A stretch of DNA of 64,000 nt from Schaalia cardiffensis (GCF_016405145.1 NZ_JAEKIA010000004.1:67650-131649); one strand, 5' to 3'. Positions 41,976 through 53,927 are shown, counted from the stretch's first letter. The notes: generated from the letters alone by a model not told the origin. Translations and numbers: made by a program.

Positions 41976-43152
41976 TAAAACGAAACGGGTCGCGCATCCT
42001 CGGGCCTCCTCGTCCACTCAAGACAATCGGGGCGCGCATCCTCACGAACATGGCCCTCGCTCCACCCCCACTTCACATGCGAGCCGCATCATCGGCCCGA
42101 ACCCGAAAGGGCAATTGCGGATCGTCTCACTCGCCGTGAAGCACTCTCTCGAATCCCTCGAATCCCTTGACCCGAAAAGCCCACTCCTCGTGGGCCTGTC
42201 CGGGGGAGCGGACTCCCTCGCTCTGACTCTCGGGGTGATCGACTGGGCAACGAGGGAGGGCAGGCAAGTCCACACCCTCACCATTGACCATGGTCTGCGC
42301 CCAGAATCGGCTCAAGAAGCGGAAAAGGTCGCAGCCCTGGCCCGCAAACTCGGAGCCTACGCCGACATTGAGAAGGTCGAAATCGGCTCGGTGGGAGGAC
42401 CAGAAGGCGCAGCCCGCGAGAAACGCCGCGAAGCCCTTGCCCGCAGAGCACAGGAACTGGGCGCCCCCATCCTTTTAGGACATACCCTCAACGATCAGGC
42501 TGAAACGGTCCTCTTACGCCTCGCCCGAGGATCGGGCGCACACTCCTTGAGAGCGATCCGCCCTAAAGTTTTCGACTCTCAGGGCCTGCTGTGGCTGCGC
42601 CCACTGCTCGGGGTGCGCCGAGAAACGACGGAGGGCGCCTGCGAGCAAGCCGGACTCGAATGGGTGAAGGATCCGACGAATGAGCCCCAGGGCCCCTGGC
42701 GCGCAGCCGATGGGAGTCCTCTTCGACGAAGCGCCGTCCGCGCCCATGCTCTTCCCTCTCTTGCTCAGGCCTTGGGAGTTGACCCGATCCCTGCCCTTGC
42801 CCGCAGTGCGGAACTTGCCGCCCGCGATGACGAAGCCCTCGCCTCCTGGGCCAAGAGCGCGTGGCACACGGTGAAACGCGAAGCGCTCTTGCCTGATGGG
42901 AGTCGCGCCCCGGCTCTCGACATCCTTCCCATGGTGGAGTTGCCGATGGCGATCCGCACCCGCATCATCCGCCGTTTCTGCCTCGAAGGAGGAGCGCGAG
43001 CGGGCGCCCTCTCCTCGCGTCTCATTGACGAGGTTGATGCACTGCTGTGTCAATGGCACGGACAAAAGGGCGTTGATCTTGCCGGGGTGAGGGTAAGAAG
43101 AGGACGCGACATCGCCGCCCGCCCCGTCCTGATCGTGGAGAACACTCACTGA
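41968..43152 (+). CDS. tilS: tRNA(Ile)-lysidine synthetase
   Basis: 394 residues. Converts C34 of the tRNA(Ile) CAU anticodon to lysidine so it reads AUA. The P-loop motif VGLSGGADSLAL lies near residue 76-84; LTIDHGLRPES and GHTLNDQAETVLLRLARGSG are further N-type ATPase hallmarks. The first about 50 residues are His/Pro/Arg-rich and not conserved. GTG at 41968 overlaps the previous stop, so a later start is possible. A 231-bp gap separates it from hpt. Confidence 0.93.
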   Translation: MSDKTKRVAHPRASSSTQDNRGAHPHEHGPRSTPTSHASRIIGPNPKGQLRIVSLAVKHSLESLESLDPKSPLLVGLSGGADSLALTLGVIDWATREGRQVHTLTIDHGLRPESAQEAEKVAALARKLGAYADIEKVEIGSVGGPEGAAREKRREALARRAQELGAPILLGHTLNDQAETVLLRLARGSGAHSLRAIRPKVFDSQGLLWLRPLLGVRRETTEGACEQAGLEWVKDPTNEPQGPWRAADGSPLRRSAVRAHALPSLAQALGVDPIPALARSAELAARDDEALASWAKSAWHTVKREALLPDGSRAPALDILPMVELPMAIRTRIIRRFCLEGGARAGALSSRLIDEVDALLCQWHGQKGVDLAGVRVRRGRDIAARPVLIVENTH

Positions 43153-43383
43153 GGGGACGCCGGGTATGGGATGGGGAAGACTCAGGCGAAGCTGAGCTGC
43201 TGCTTCTCGAAGGAACGCCGGGGGTGTGGGGCTGCGCTACCTGAAGGATCCTGCGCGCCGAGCCCACCATGTTTTCGCTCTCAGTGAGTTGTGCCGCCCC
43301 GCGTCGCAGCCCCCTCGCCAAATGTGGCAACCTTAAGGCAGGATGCCCGCTCGTGTGGGCGCACGATATGAAAAGAGGACCGC

Positions 43384-43938
43384 GTGGACACCACGGATAT
43401 GGGCGAGAATCTCAAGGACGTTCTGGTTACTGCAGAACAACTCGATCAGCGTCTCGCCGAAATGGCCGAGGAGATCGACAAAGACTACGCGGGCAAGGAG
43501 ATTCTCCTCGTCGGTGTTCTGCGCGGAGCCGTCATGGTGATGGCCGACCTGTCCCGTAAGATCCACACGCCCCTTGAAATGGACTGGATGGCCGTCTCCT
43601 CCTACGGTTCGGGAACGAAGTCCTCCGGGGTCGTCCGCATCCTCAAGGATCTCGACCAGGACGTGAGCGGACGCCACGTCCTCATCGTTGAAGACATCAT
43701 CGACTCGGGGCTCACCTTGTCCTGGCTCAGGACGAATCTCCTCTCGCGTGGAGCCGCTTCGGTCCGCATTGCGACGGCCATGCGTAAACCGGCAGCCGCG
43801 AAGGTCGAGGTAGAGGTCGCCTACGTCGGTTTTGAGATCCCCAACGAGTTCGTCGTCGGCTACGGGCTCGACTATGCGGAGAAATACCGCAACCTTCCCT
43901 TCGTGGGCACGCTTGCTCCCCACGTCTACGAGAACTGA
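43384..43938 (+). CDS. hpt: hypoxanthine(-guanine) phosphoribosyltransferase
   Basis: 184 residues, purine salvage. PRPP-binding loop [17 protein letters not shown], the flexible-loop segment [15 protein letters not shown], and [17 protein letters not shown] at the C-terminus are all typical. GTG start with AGAGGA upstream. Eleven bases before ftsH, the standard hpt-ftsH arrangement. Confidence 0.96.
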   Translation: MDTTDMGENLKDVLVTAEQLDQRLAEMAEEIDKDYAGKEILLVGVLRGAVMVMADLSRKIHTPLEMDWMAVSSYGSGTKSSGVVRILKDLDQDVSGRHVLIVEDIIDSGLTLSWLRTNLLSRGAASVRIATAMRKPAAAKVEVEVAYVGFEIPNEFVVGYGLDYAEKYRNLPFVGTLAPHVYEN

Positions 43939-43949
43939 ATCGGGAACCC

Positions 43950-45961
<2,012 letters not shown>

Positions 45962-45962
<1 letters not shown>

Positions 45963-46531
45963 TGGGCTACGACGAAGCGCGAGCCGAAGCGGCTACGCGT
46001 GAACTCATCGCCGCTATTGGTGAAGACCCAGATCGTGAGGGGCTTCGCGATACGCCCACCCGTGTTGCCAGGGCCTGGAAGGAGATCCTCAAGGGCCTTG
46101 ATGAGGATCCGCGCGACTATTTGCGCACCCAGTTCGAGGCGGGGACCGATGAGCTCGTCCTCGTGCGAGACATCGTGTTCCACTCCGTGTGCGAGCATCA
46201 TCTTCTGCCCTTCTACGGGCGCGCCCACGTCGGATACATTCCGCGCGGTGGCAGGGTTACGGGCTTGTCGAAGCTCGCCCGGGTTGTCGAGGGGTATTCT
46301 CGCCGCCCCCAGGTCCAAGAACGTCTCACTGCTCAGATCGCTGACGCCATTGACGAGGTCCTCCACCCTCAGGGTGTCATCGTCGTCATTGAGGCCGAGC
46401 ACATGTGCATGTCGATGCGCGGCGTCTCCAAGCCCGGTTCCTCCACAGTCACCTCTGCTTTGCGGGGGATCATGAATGACGGGGCGACCCGCGCCGAGAT
46501 GATGTCCCTGGTGTTGGGTGGCCGACGCTGA
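45962..46531 (+). CDS. folE: GTP cyclohydrolase I
   Basis: 189 residues. First step of folate synthesis, GTP to 7,8-dihydroneopterin triphosphate. The zinc ligands are in [12 protein letters not shown] and the later Cys in [10 protein letters not shown]; the substrate segments [11 protein letters not shown] and [10 protein letters not shown] are present. Starts at the stop codon of ftsH (1-bp overlap) and is followed after two bases by folP, so folE-folP-folBK form one unit. Confidence 0.97.
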
Positions 46532-46533
46532 GG

Positions 46534-47361
46534 ATGCGCATTCGAACTCCGAAACTGCCAGGCGATTGGTCCCTTCCTACGGATCGGACCCTCATCATGG
46601 GGATCCTCAACGTCACCCCCGATTCTTTTTCCGACGGGGGGCGCTGGTCGAGTAGTGACAAGGCGATCGAACGCGCTGTGCAGATGATCGACGAGGGCGC
46701 CGACCTTATTGACATTGGCGGAGAATCGACGCGACCGAACTCGACGCGAGTCTCAGAAGAAGAAGAGTGGTCGAGGATCAGTAAGGTGCTCTCCGCCCTC
46801 GCCGATCAGGGCGTCGTGTGCTCGGTCGATACCCTGCACGCCGCGACCGCCCTGAGGGCCGCCGACGCGGGGGCGGCGATCATCAACGACGTTTCGGGCG
46901 GGCGTTGGGACCCGCAGATGAACGCTGTGCTTACGAAAACCGGTCTCGCTTATGTTGTTCAACACTACCGGGCCCTGCCCGGGATGCCGGGTGAGTCCTT
47001 CGACTACGGCGAGGATCTCATGGGGACGCTGAAAGAACGGATCAACGCACAGGTGAGGGACGCTCTCGACGCGGGAGTCGTCCCGGAGGCGATCATTATT
47101 GACCCCGGGCTCGGCTTCTCCCTCACGAACGAACAATGCCACACGGTGCTTGATGGTCTCGGCATTCTTTCCTCCCTCGGTTACCCTGTCCTCATCGGTG
47201 CGTCACGGAAACGTTTCATTGCGGCAATGGGCGGTGACTGCGACGAACAGACCGCTATAATCACTCGCCGTTGCGCGCGCGAGCGGGTATGGGCTGTGAG
47301 GGTCCATGAAATACGGGGAAACGCTCGCGCGGCGCGTGAGGGAAATGAGGTGGGAAGATGA
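46534..47361 (+). CDS. folP: dihydropteroate synthase
   Basis: 275 residues, sulfonamide target; condenses pterin pyrophosphate with p-aminobenzoate. Motifs: MGILNVTPDSFSDGG, IDIGGESTRPN, INDVSGG, IIIDPGLGF and LIGASRKRFI. The C-terminal helix region after GASRKRF (residues about 230-275) is Arg-rich (TRRCARERVWAVRVHEI) where most homologues have an Ala-rich helix, but the closing WAVRVHEIR is retained. Overlaps folB-folK by four bases. Confidence 0.95.
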   Translation: MRIRTPKLPGDWSLPTDRTLIMGILNVTPDSFSDGGRWSSSDKAIERAVQMIDEGADLIDIGGESTRPNSTRVSEEEEWSRISKVLSALADQGVVCSVDTLHAATALRAADAGAAIINDVSGGRWDPQMNAVLTKTGLAYVVQHYRALPGMPGESFDYGEDLMGTLKERINAQVRDALDAGVVPEAIIIDPGLGFSLTNEQCHTVLDGLGILSSLGYPVLIGASRKRFIAAMGGDCDEQTAIITRRCARERVWAVRVHEIRGNARAAREGNEVGR

Positions 47362-49709
47362 GCCGGCCACTCGACGTCATCACGCTGCGCGGACTCGCAG
47401 CTGAGGCGATCCACGGCGTCCTGCCTGATGAGCACCTTGCCGCTCAGCCTTTCGTTGTCGACCTGAGAATGTGGCTCGACGCCTCTGAGGCCGCCCGTTT
47501 GGACGAGATCGAAGAGACGGTCTCCTATGCTCAGATCGCTGAAGAGATCGCCGCGATCCTCACAGGACCTTCGGTGCGGCTTCTTGAGACTCTCGGCCAG
47601 AGGATCGCTGATGCAGTCCTCGCCCATGAGCGGATTCTCGGAGTTGAAGTCACTGTTCATAAGCCCCAAGCCCCGATTGCTCAGGCATTTTCTGACGTGT
47701 CCGTGACGGTGCGTCGTGGACAGATCGACGTGGCTCCGGCACTGTCTTCGCAGGACGCGACTTTCTCATTCGAGACTCCGACCCCGTCGACAACACCTCT
47801 GCCATCCTCTCCGATACTCTCCACCCAGCCCCCGGCCTTGCCTCCTTCCTCCCCTGCCAGGGGGGCCCTCAGTGAGCCTCGCGAGCAGACTGCGGACACG
47901 ATTGAGGAATCGGATGAGCCCGCGCACGTCGTCCTCGCCCTCGGGGGCAATGTCGGGGATGCGCCGACCCGTTTGGCCGCAGCCGTTGAAGCTCTCGTCG
48001 ATTCGCCCGAGGTCGATGTCCTTGATGTGTCGCCCCTGCTGCGGACCTGCCCGGTGCTCGCCGAGGGACAAGAACCTCAAGCGGACTACTGGAACGCAGT
48101 CGTTCTCATGGAAACTCTCCTCGACCCCTATGAGGTTTTGGAACTCGCGCGCGAACTCGAAGCAGAGGCTGGTCGGGTGCGCTCTGAGCATTGGGGTCCG
48201 CGCACCCTCGATGTTGATGTCATCGACTACGAGGGGTGCACCCTCGCTGAGGGGGACTTGATTCTTCCGCATCCGCGTGCGGCGACGAGGGCTTTCGTTT
48301 TGGCGCCCTGGCTCATGGTGGATGAGGACGCCCACCTGGGAGATGACAGTGTCGCCGAGCTTTTGCGCTGCGCCCCTGATGCGGATGGCATTATCGACGC
48401 GGTTGACGAGTGGCTTCTTGAACCGGGTTCCGTCATCGCCGAGTCGGATGCTCTCCTTGAGACTGCGCACAATGAAACGCCTGATGAGACTCATTTTGCA
48501 GAGCCTCAAGGCGGGTTGAGGGCCTCGGCTTCCTCTACTGTGTCCTCTTCGCGTCTTTCAACGATCACCCGCCTGGACTTCATGCCAGAAGAACTGCGAG
48601 AAGGTCTTACTCCTTCAGGTGAAGGCGATGACCTCGTGTGGCGTCGCCTGTGGGAACGCTGGTCCCAACCGATGACTCAGGATGCTCTCGCGGCTGTTGA
48701 TCCTCGTCGTCAGGCTCTTCTTCGCCCTGCTCCTATGAGCAGTGGACAAGCGGAGCCTGCCACGGGATCCGCTGCGTTGGAGAAGAACACGCGGGTCGAG
48801 AACACGGCGACGAAGCCAAGGAATCAAAGGGAACGTGACGCTCTCGAAGCGCAGGCTCCTGCATCGCCCCGGGCCTCCCAGGCTCCTGCGTCGCTTCGTG
48901 CCGCTCAGGCAGCTGCGCCGACTCGTGCCTCCCAGGCTCCTGCGTCGCTTCGTGCCGCTCAGGCAGCTGCGTCGCTTCGTGCCCCTCAGGCTCCTGCGCC
49001 GACTCGGGCCCCTCAGGCTCCTGCATCGCCCCGGGCCCCTCAGGCTCCTGCGCCGACTCGGGCCCCTCAGGCTCCTGCATCGCCCCGGGCCCCTCAGGCT
49101 CCTGCGTCGCTTCGTGCCGCTCAGGCAGCTGCGCCGACTCGGGCCCCCCAGGCTTCTGCACCAACTCGAGCCACTCACACGCACGATCGTGCCTCTTCCT
49201 GGGATGAAGCGAAGACCCGCACGGCCCAAGAGTCCCCGCCATCTCGCGTCGAGGCCACAGCGGCAGGTGAAGACAGGGTGGCGATTTCAGAAGAGAAACA
49301 GCCTCGCCTGCGCTGGCTTCCCCTCGCTGCTGCCTCTGAAACGAGGAAGAAGCGCCAAGCGAAGCTCACTGAGACTCAGCGCCCCTCCGAACGCGCCTCC
49401 ACATCTGAAGAGGACGCGTCTTGTGTGCAAGAAGAGCACAGGGATTTGCCGAGCTGGGACTTTGCGCGCGGGGACGTGCGGATTGTCGATGAGCCCACTC
49501 CCCAGACTCTTCATGTCGAAGCTGAGGCAAGTGCAGCTCCCGAATCCGCGGCTCGTCGTTCCATCATGGACCCTGAGCTCCACTCTCAATCGCTTCGCGC
49601 AGACGTGGCCGACACGGAAAACACGAAGACGGGCTTGTTGCGCAAGATCGTTGTTCGTCCTTCGACGACCGGGCAGATCCCGATCTTCAAGGATCGGGAC
49701 CACAGATGA
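47358..49709 (+). CDS. FolB-FolK bifunctional folate enzyme with long repetitive C-terminal tail
   Basis: 783 residues. Residues 1-120: dihydroneopterin aldolase (LRGLAAEAIHGVLPDE, QPFVVDL, and VTVHKPQAPI with the catalytic Lys). After an acidic/Pro linker, residues about 192-345 are HPPK (FolK): LALGGNVGDAPTRL, WNAVVLMET, EHWGPRTLDVDVI, LPHPRAATRAFVLAPW. Usual fusions end here. This protein continues for about 430 residues: an acidic segment, 12 tandem nonapeptides of the type QAPASPRAP, then a Glu/Ser/Arg-rich end. The tail is predicted disordered and its role is unknown. In the folate operon, overlapping its neighbours. Confidence 0.93.
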   Translation: MSRPLDVITLRGLAAEAIHGVLPDEHLAAQPFVVDLRMWLDASEAARLDEIEETVSYAQIAEEIAAILTGPSVRLLETLGQRIADAVLAHERILGVEVTVHKPQAPIAQAFSDVSVTVRRGQIDVAPALSSQDATFSFETPTPSTTPLPSSPILSTQPPALPPSSPARGALSEPREQTADTIEESDEPAHVVLALGGNVGDAPTRLAAAVEALVDSPEVDVLDVSPLLRTCPVLAEGQEPQADYWNAVVLMETLLDPYEVLELARELEAEAGRVRSEHWGPRTLDVDVIDYEGCTLAEGDLILPHPRAATRAFVLAPWLMVDEDAHLGDDSVAELLRCAPDADGIIDAVDEWLLEPGSVIAESDALLETAHNETPDETHFAEPQGGLRASASSTVSSSRLSTITRLDFMPEELREGLTPSGEGDDLVWRRLWERWSQPMTQDALAAVDPRRQALLRPAPMSSGQAEPATGSAALEKNTRVENTATKPRNQRERDALEAQAPASPRASQAPASLRAAQAAAPTRASQAPASLRAAQAAASLRAPQAPAPTRAPQAPASPRAPQAPAPTRAPQAPASPRAPQAPASLRAAQAAAPTRAPQASAPTRATHTHDRASSWDEAKTRTAQESPPSRVEATAAGEDRVAISEEKQPRLRWLPLAAASETRKKRQAKLTETQRPSERASTSEEDASCVQEEHRDLPSWDFARGDVRIVDEPTPQTLHVEAEASAAPESAARRSIMDPELHSQSLRADVADTENTKTGLLRKIVVRPSTTGQIPIFKDRDHR
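48852..49175 (+). repeat. 27-bp tandem repeat, 12 copies, in the folB-folK tail
   Basis: Twelve in-frame 27-bp units encode nonapeptides alternating QAPASPRAP, QAPAPTRAP, QAPASLRAA and QAAAPTRAP. The mixture of variants suggests expansion by unequal exchange of two- and three-unit blocks. Confidence 0.95.
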
Positions 49710-50191
49710 TGCCCCTATCGAAGGCCTGGCTCCTCCTCATGGGAGCGCTCAGCGCCCTCGTGTCTGGAGCTATTGGCCTCATGATCGTCGCCTCGGGAGG
49801 CTCCCCGATCCTCGTCACCCCGATGCTTGCACTCCTTCAGGGCGTTCTCGCCGTATTCCTCTTATGGGCAGGGGTGCATGTCAAACGTTTCATCGCTCAT
49901 AAGAGCACCTGGGTGAACTCTTTGAATGCCATGAGGATCGCCCTAGGCGCGCGGGCATCAGCGATTGTCGCGTCCCTGCTCGTCGGCGCCCTGCTTGGCA
50001 TCCTCGTCACGACTCTCAGCCGGATCGGCGCACCTGAGATGATGCGCAACGCCCTCGCCTGTGCTTTCGGAATCGCAGCCGGACTGCTGTGGTGCGTGAT
50101 CGCTGTCGTCGTGGAGCGCTGGTGCATTATTGACGAGGACGATCACGAAGACGGAGTCGAAACACAACAGCCGACGGTGAGCCCAGCATGA
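49706..50191 (+). CDS. DUF3180 membrane protein
   Basis: 161 residues with four predicted helices (LLLMGALSALVSGAIGLMIV, MLALLQGVLAVFLLWAG, ASAIVASLLVGALLGILVT, AFGIAAGLLWCVIAVVVE), the DUF3180 layout found directly behind folK in many actinobacteria. Function unknown. Overlaps the preceding stop by four bases and the next gene by four bases. Confidence 0.85.
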   Translation: MMPLSKAWLLLMGALSALVSGAIGLMIVASGGSPILVTPMLALLQGVLAVFLLWAGVHVKRFIAHKSTWVNSLNAMRIALGARASAIVASLLVGALLGILVTTLSRIGAPEMMRNALACAFGIAAGLLWCVIAVVVERWCIIDEDDHEDGVETQQPTVSPA

Positions 50192-51081
50192 AGGATTCAC
50201 AATCGAAAGGGCCGAGAAAACGCGCGAAAGCACCATCGCTTTCGCGGGGGGATGCTCGAAAGTCACCAGGCGGCGTGAGTCAGAAGCGGGGGAAGACTCC
50301 TCGCACGACGAACCCGGGCAAGGGCACATCGCGTCCTTCATCTTCTCGAGGGGCTTCTCAGAAAGCTTCGGGTCAGAAAGCTTCGCCCCGGGGGATGAGG
50401 CGTTTAGGTGGCGCTCGTGCACCGAAGAGACGCAAGCAGAACCTGTGGCCTCGGCGCATCATTACGGGACTTGGCCTGATCCTCATTCTCGCGCTGATCG
50501 TGTGGGCTGTGCTTTTCATCATCGGCTTCATGACCACTCAGCCTAAGGTCGATGAATCACAGTCGGCCTTGGCGAAGACGGGGGAGTTCATTCAGTCTGG
50601 AACAGAAAGGATTGAGCTTCGCAATAGTGATGAGGTGACGAAAGACGGTGTCGTCACCCGCGAAGAGGGAGTGATGATCCCCGGGTGCATTGCGAAGGAT
50701 TTGAGTTTTTCCGCGACGGCCACGCAAACGCGGGTCGGTTCAGGAGAGAACCTCGCACTCACGATGGTGAACATTGGGCGCACCGCCTGCTTCACTTCGC
50801 TTGGACGAGTGGATCTGGCGATCCGCTCCGGCGATCAACTCATCTACGATTCAGCGCGCTGCGCCTCTCGTGACGAGGAAGCGACGCCCTTGCTCCTGAG
50901 TCCCGGAGATCCCTGGTCGTCTTCATTGGCGTGGGATGGGCGCGTCTACGTGCAGGGCTGTTCAACGCCCGAGGGCGGGGCTCCCCTTGCAAGCGAGGGG
51001 ACGTACCGGGCCCAGTTGAGTTTCGCCGGCGTGCCTGTGACGAGTGAGTTGGTGTTCACCGTCATCGAAGCTGCGGGCTGA
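50188..51081 (+). CDS. membrane-anchored protein with basic N-terminus, unknown function
   Basis: 297 residues. The first 88 are Lys/Arg/Ser/Gly-rich (KGPRKRAKAPS, QKRGKTPRTT) and likely disordered in the cytoplasm; one helix (IITGLGLILILALIVWAVLFIIGF) follows; the external part (120-297) has LVMIPGC-like cysteines (VMIPGCIAKDL, RTACFTSLG, SARCASRDEE, VQGCSTPEGG), four Cys that could form two disulfides. Such proteins commonly follow DUF3180 in this operon. Translation is coupled by a 4-bp overlap. I do not recognise the external domain. Confidence 0.8.
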   Translation: MKDSQSKGPRKRAKAPSLSRGDARKSPGGVSQKRGKTPRTTNPGKGTSRPSSSRGASQKASGQKASPRGMRRLGGARAPKRRKQNLWPRRIITGLGLILILALIVWAVLFIIGFMTTQPKVDESQSALAKTGEFIQSGTERIELRNSDEVTKDGVVTREEGVMIPGCIAKDLSFSATATQTRVGSGENLALTMVNIGRTACFTSLGRVDLAIRSGDQLIYDSARCASRDEEATPLLLSPGDPWSSSLAWDGRVYVQGCSTPEGGAPLASEGTYRAQLSFAGVPVTSELVFTVIEAAG

Positions 51082-51450
51082 TATACCCTCGCCGTTCTGC
51101 TCTTTACGGGGCTCCTTACAGGCAGAGATCTCGCGCAGCGCCGGTGTTTTATGCAGAACGTTTGGCGGGAGTCCCGAATAGCTCTTTATCGGCGCATCTC
51201 GGCGCACAACACCTGCGCCTGCTTGGCGGTCGGGTCTTCTAGAGTGTCCGTGCATACCCCCTGGGCGGATGCCTGAGCTTTCCTGCCAGGAGAGTCTTTC
51301 GGAGTGCGCGCGTTGCCCACTGCGTGAGTGCTCCAGTGCGCCTGTCGGGCAAGTCTTTCCTCAGTGCCTGTGTGTCCTCTCGGCGGGTGCCTGAGCACCC
51401 CTACTGGGTGAATCTCGCGCGTGCGCGGGCGAATCTCCCGAGCCGTCCCC
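51082..51450. other. convergent intergenic region with degenerate repeats
   Basis: Lies between the folate operon and disA. Contains recurrent GTGCCTGAGC/GCGGGTGCCTGAGC and AGAGTCTTTCGGAGTGCG or AAGTCTTTCCTCAGTGCC units at about 60-bp spacing (51290-51400). No gene or clear hairpin. Confidence 0.5.
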
Positions 51451-52521
51451 TCACCAGCCGACGAGGCCGTTCGCCGCCATCTGAGCCTGATGCTCGAGGT
51501 TCTCGTGGATGAGTTTCGCCCGGTAGGGGCCGATCCCTTCGATGCTTTGCAGATCCTCGACGGTCGCGGCTCGCAATTCCGCGTAGCTCCCCCAATGCGA
51601 GGAAACATCCTTGATGATGCTCCACGGCAGGTGCGGGACAAGGGAGAGGGCGCGGATTCCACGAGGCTGGATCTCTCGATCCAGGTCGGCGACCTCGAAG
51701 ACCCCCAAACCGAGGACATTCGCGATCGCCGTGAGATCGACGAGCTTATCGCCGGGCAGCTCTGAAAGATGCTGTTCAACAGTGGCAATGGAGGACTGGT
51801 CACGCACGTAGTCGCGCATGACGAGGGCCCGTTCGGATGCAGAACCGCGGATCAGATCATCGACCTGAAGGGCGAGGAGACGCCCCTCGGAGCCGAGTTC
51901 TTCAAGGTAGCTGTTGATCTCGGAGATGATCCTTCGGATCATTTCCATGCGTTGCAACACAGTCGTGACATCACGGACCGTCGCAGAATCACGGATTTCA
52001 AGGACAGTGAGGGTCTGGAGGACCTCGTCGAGGCGCTGAGAATAACGGTCGAGAGTATCGACAGCAAGGTTGGCGCGCGCGAGGAGAGCCTCGGGTTCTT
52101 CCACGAGACGGTGATATTCGCCGACGTAGATGGAGATCATCCGCATCGACGCGGACAAGGACAGGATCGGAAGGTGCGTCTGACGGGCTGTCCGCTGGGC
52201 CGTGCGATGACGCATGCCGGATTCATTAGTGGGGATCGAAGGATCAGGGAGGAGCTGGACATTCGCCTTGCGGATGCGCCACTTGTCAATATCGAGGACG
52301 ACGGCGCCGTCCATCTTGCACAGTTCACGAAGACGAGAGGCCGTGAAAGCGACATCAAGATCGAAACCGCCTGAGCACAAAGCCTCAATCTCGGGCGTGT
52401 AGCCCAGGACAATGAGAGCGCCGGTGTGTGAACGCTGAATCCTTTCGAGCCCTTCACGCAAAGCAGTGCCGGGAGCGACGGCCGCAAGGGCCTCCCTCAA
52501 AGTGACGGCGTCAGCATTCAT
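51451..52521 (-). CDS. disA: diadenylate cyclase DisA (DNA integrity scanning)
   Basis: 356 residues. Makes c-di-AMP from two ATP and surveys branched DNA. The N-terminal DAC domain has the catalytic KMDGAVVLD and GMRHRTAQRTA (DGA and RHR motifs); a helical linker follows, and the C-terminal HhH domain contains SIEGIGPYRAKLIHENLEHQA. Encoded 35 bases after radA in the same direction, a widespread pairing linking recombination with c-di-AMP signalling. Confidence 0.96.
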   Translation of the reverse strand: MNADAVTLREALAAVAPGTALREGLERIQRSHTGALIVLGYTPEIEALCSGGFDLDVAFTASRLRELCKMDGAVVLDIDKWRIRKANVQLLPDPSIPTNESGMRHRTAQRTARQTHLPILSLSASMRMISIYVGEYHRLVEEPEALLARANLAVDTLDRYSQRLDEVLQTLTVLEIRDSATVRDVTTVLQRMEMIRRIISEINSYLEELGSEGRLLALQVDDLIRGSASERALVMRDYVRDQSSIATVEQHLSELPGDKLVDLTAIANVLGLGVFEVADLDREIQPRGIRALSLVPHLPWSIIKDVSSHWGSYAELRAATVEDLQSIEGIGPYRAKLIHENLEHQAQMAANGLVGW

Positions 52522-52556
52522 GCCACCCTCCTAGGCGACTCAACCTTGATTCGAGT

Positions 52557-53927
52557 CTAGGGCAGAGCCACGCGGATCGCGGTCGACAGCTCGGAGACGG
52601 TGAACACGTTCATGCCTTCGATGCGGGGAAGATCCTGCGAACCCTGCGCAGGCACGATCGCGGTTTCAAAACCCAGACGAGCCGCCTCCTGTAGACGCCG
52701 TCCCAGCCCCGTGCAGGCCCGCAGTTCCCCGGTCAGCCCGATCTCTCCCATGGCGATCAAGGAGGAGCGGGGAGCTGAGCCTTTGAAAGCGGAGGCGATG
52801 GAGATCGCGATCGCCAGGTCAACCGCAGGCTCCTGGGTCCTCGCACCCCCCACTGTTGACACGTACACATCCAAAGATGAGGAGTCGAGGTCGAGCCTGG
52901 CTTGAAGTACCGCGAGGATCATTGCGACCCTGGAATGGTCGACTCCTGAAGTGGTGCGACGCGGCGAGCCCCCGGCGCTGGGGGCAACGAGGGCCTGGAC
53001 TTCGGTCGGCATGGGGCGCCGCCCCTCGAGGGAAACCGTCGCGCAGGAACCAGGAACGTCCCGCGAGGCCTGTGAGAGGAAAAGTCCGGAGGGGTCTGAG
53101 AGTTCACGAATCCCCGAATCGGTGAGTTCGAAGCACCCGACCTCGTCGGTGGGGCCATAACGGTTCTTCACCGCGCGCAGCAGGCGTAAACGGGCGTGGC
53201 GCTCGCCCTCGAAATGACAGACCACGTCAACGAGGTGTTCGAGGACGCGAGGTCCGGCGATGCCCCCGTCCTTCGTCACATGACCGACGAGAAGGATCGG
53301 CATATTGCGTTCCTTCGCGGTGCGGATCAGGGCAGCTGCGACCGCACGGACCTGGGCGACGCCTCCCGCGCCACCATCGACCTGCGGGGACTGGATTGTC
53401 TGCACGGAGTCGACGAGCAGGAGCGAGGGCTTGACAGCCTCCACATGCCCGAGGATCGAGGACAGGTCGTTGTCGTCGGCGAGGAGGAGGCCTTCGTCGA
53501 TTGCGCCAATGCGTTCTGCACGGGACTTCACCTGGGAGGAGGACTCTTCTCCCGTCACATACAGGACTGGGCCGAGGCGAGTCGAGGTGCGGGCGACTCG
53601 GGCCGCAACATCAAGGAGGAGAGTCGATTTGCCGACGCCGGGTTCTCCGGCGAGGAGGATGACTGCCCCCGGGACGATACCGCCACCGAGGACCCGGTCG
53701 AGTTCACCTACACCGGTGGGGCGCTGCTTCGAGATTCCCGCGTCCACCTGGCCGATCGGACGGGCCGGCTTGCGCGGGGGAGTGGGGGCGGTGCCACCGG
53801 CGAGCACTCCTGCGGGGGCGGCCTCTTCCAGGGTGCCCCAGGCGGAGCATTCTCGGCATTGGCCGAGCCATTTCGCGCTGCTCCACCCGCATTCCGTGCA
53901 GCGGTAACTCGTTTTCGTCTTCGCCAT
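52557..53927 (-). CDS. radA: DNA repair protein RadA
   Basis: 456 residues. Zinc finger YRCTECGWSS...CRECSAWGT at the N-terminus, ATPase core with GEPGVGKSTLLLD and LLLVDSVQTI, the RadA-specific motif here reading KNRYG instead of the common KNRFG, and a C-terminal Lon-like domain (VYVSTVGGARTQEPAVDLAIA, GEIGLTGELR). Branch migration in recombinational repair. First gene of the radA-disA pair. Confidence 0.96.
   Translation of the reverse strand: MAKTKTSYRCTECGWSSAKWLGQCRECSAWGTLEEAAPAGVLAGGTAPTPPRKPARPIGQVDAGISKQRPTGVGELDRVLGGGIVPGAVILLAGEPGVGKSTLLLDVAARVARTSTRLGPVLYVTGEESSSQVKSRAERIGAIDEGLLLADDNDLSSILGHVEAVKPSLLLVDSVQTIQSPQVDGGAGGVAQVRAVAAALIRTAKERNMPILLVGHVTKDGGIAGPRVLEHLVDVVCHFEGERHARLRLLRAVKNRYGPTDEVGCFELTDSGIRELSDPSGLFLSQASRDVPGSCATVSLEGRRPMPTEVQALVAPSAGGSPRRTTSGVDHSRVAMILAVLQARLDLDSSSLDVYVSTVGGARTQEPAVDLAIAISIASAFKGSAPRSSLIAMGEIGLTGELRACTGLGRRLQEAARLGFETAIVPAQGSQDLPRIEGMNVFTVSELSTAIRVALP

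Noticed and set aside
47252-47262. TATAAT-like sequence near the end of folP
   Set aside because: Internal to a tightly overlapping operon with no -35 and no downstream gene start at suitable distance.
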